The notes beneath the pieces are model-generated. The model ran no database searches. It was not told the DNA's origin and saw only the letters and a list, made by a program, of their open reading frames with translations. From positions 1 to 40,223 of the forward strand of contig JBLMYA010000064.1 in the NCBI GenBank assembly GCA_050258035.1: a stretch of 40,223 bases of DNA. Direction: 5' to 3'. Origin of the DNA: DATBLE01 sp050258035 (lineage in GTDB: Bacteria; Actinomycetota; Thermoleophilia; Gaiellales; Gaiellaceae). The first letter of the stretch is position 1. Each line of letters starts with the position of its first letter. Positions 39,639 to 40,223 of the stretch are shown one piece after another. The translations under genes and the position numbers were made by a program.

Positions 39639-40050
39639 CGGGCCCGGCGACGTCGGGCTCGTCAGCGGTCTCCTGGACGGCACCGGGCGAGCTTAGCTTG
39701 TCCCTCCGCTGCACAGCCCTGACGCGCGCCTTCTTCCCCACTTTCTCGCGCAAGTAGTAGAGCTTCGCGCGGTTGACGTCGCCGATCTGCGTGACCTCGA
39801 TCTTCTCGATCTTCGGCGAGTGGAGCGGGAACGTGCGCTCGACCCCGACACCGAACGATTGCTTCCGGACCGTGAACGTCTCCCGGACTCCCGCACCCTG
39901 GCGCTTGATCACGATCCCTTCGAAGACCTGGATCCTCCGCCGCTGGCCCTCGATCACCTGGAAGTGGACGCGCACCGTGTCGCCCGCCTTGAACCGCGGG
40001 CGGTCTTTGCGCAGCTGCCGCTGCTCGAGGAGCTCGATGGTCTTGCTCAT
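39526..40050 (-). CDS. rplS: 50S ribosomal protein L19 with long acidic C-terminal tail
   Basis: 174 residues. The L19 core is residues 1-117: LLEQRQLRKDRPRFKAGDTV, VHFQVIEGQRRRIQVFEGIV, IKRQGAGVRETFTVRKQSFG, VERTFPLHSPKIEKIEV and AKLYYLREKVGKKARV. The usual protein ends near 115; here about 55 extra residues follow, almost only Ala, Glu, Gly, Ser (AAEPAAEAGESAQEAEGSAE and so on). The tail is the region overlapped by rnhB. L19 sits at the 30S-50S interface. The start ATG 40050 lacks a Shine-Dalgarno sequence and is preceded by a short hairpin and a TATCAT box. trmD/rimM/rpsP, often upstream, are not seen in the remaining 170 bp. Confidence 0.96.
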   Translation of the reverse strand: MSKTIELLEQRQLRKDRPRFKAGDTVRVHFQVIEGQRRRIQVFEGIVIKRQGAGVRETFTVRKQSFGVGVERTFPLHSPKIEKIEVTQIGDVNRAKLYYLREKVGKKARVRAVQRRDKLSSPGAVQETADEPDVAGPDAAEPAAEAGESAQEAEGSAEAAAEPEAEAKTGKEAS

Positions 40051-40056
40051 AGGAAA

Positions 40057-40083
40057 CGGCCCGTGGGCCGACGCCGAATGATA
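40057..40083 (-). promoter_or_regulatory. rplS promoter -10 (TATCAT) and 5'-end hairpin
   Basis: TATCAT at 40078-40083 would start transcription near 40071. The message would begin with CGGCCCACGGGCCG (stem CGGCC/GGCCG, loop CACG, 40057-40070), then TTTCCT and the ATG, leaving no room for a ribosome site. The hairpin may be an autoregulatory element of the ribosomal protein gene. No clear -35 box is found. Confidence 0.4.
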
Positions 40084-40206
40084 GCGGAGGAACCCATGGC
40101 CAACCGGCCGGTCGCCGCCGCGCCCGACATGCACGGGCGCGGCTCACCAAGGTTGTGGTCAGCCGCCGAAGCGAGCTCGGCGAGCGAGGGAAGGAGAGGC
40201 CCGCGG

Positions 40207-40223
40207 GAGAACCATGGGTTCTC
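40207..40223. repeat. Palindrome at window end, similar to the htpX terminator
   Basis: GAGAACC-ATG-GGTTCTC, cut by the window edge. Together with 37540-37559 it fits a shared plan, G-rich arm, GAACC or GGAACC, short centre, GGTTC, C-rich arm. It could be a terminator of the gene beyond the window (minus-strand gene upstream of rplS) or a repeated extragenic hairpin. The stretch 40084-40206 holds no gene that I can support. Confidence 0.35.

Overview
This 40.2-kb window comes from a chromosome with very high GC content. GTG and TTG starts are frequent, and many genes have a -10-like hexamer sitting almost directly on the start codon. Together with the gene content (DUF3105 protein, TIGR02960-type sigma factor with SnoaL-like tail, small zinc-ribbon protein, split pntAA/pntAB/pntB), this points to an actinobacterium, most likely a deep-branching Thermoleophilia (Gaiella/Solirubrobacter-like) lineage. 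The lineage call is inference from protein style; no rRNA is present. The content is mainly chromosomal housekeeping with one small decayed insertion sequence and a few gene remnants.

Layout. 1-1.8 kb: the start of an MFS exporter, a STAS-like protein overlapping tail-to-tail with a SigX5-type sigma factor, and a decayed coding stretch. 1.8-4.3 kb: glutamate decarboxylase, a class II glutamine amidotransferase and an in-frame fragment of a solute-binding protein. 4.3-9.3 kb: initiator tRNA, a small membrane protein with Ppx/GppA, an L,D-transpeptidase, a CBS protein, glutamate dehydrogenase, a PRC-barrel protein and tRNA-Leu(UAA). 9.3-15.4 kb: DUF3105 protein, DinG-type helicase, a candidate tiny RNA (promoter followed immediately by a terminator), RmuC, thioredoxin reductase, an internally deleted IS and a cytochrome c. 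15.6-18.5 kb: secreted BNR/RTX protein, a zinc-ribbon PAS protein and a GNAT acetyltransferase. 18.5-25.7 kb (minus strand): a tightly coupled addB-addA-nth DNA-repair operon and a small zinc-ribbon protein. 25.9-31.4 kb: a divergent isocitrate/isopropylmalate-type dehydrogenase, a stand-alone HD-GYP protein, and the pntAA-pntAB-pntB transhydrogenase operon coupled to an ornithine-cyclodeaminase-like gene. 31.5-40.1 kb (all minus strand): an FAD oxidoreductase, a secreted beta-propeller protein, and the classic rplS-rnhB-yraN-...-comM-dprA cluster, interrupted by htpX and an orphan DNA methyltransferase.

Themes. Glutamate/glutamine handling (decarboxylase, amidotransferase, dehydrogenase) and NADPH balance (transhydrogenase, thioredoxin reductase) recur, as does DNA processing (DinG, RmuC, AddAB, Nth, DprA, ComM, YraN, methyltransferase, RNase HII). 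The strongest leads for something undescribed are: the promoter-hairpin-U-tract unit at 12007-12087; a repeated TANNNT-N6-start signature implying leaderless transcription; the rnhB start embedded out of frame in the acidic tail of rplS; the hairpin that can cover the htpX ribosome binding site; and Cys4 iron-sulfur-type nuclease signatures in both AddA-like and AddB-like subunits. I see no CRISPR array, prophage, toxin-antitoxin pair, secondary-metabolite cluster or recognisable multi-gene defence system.
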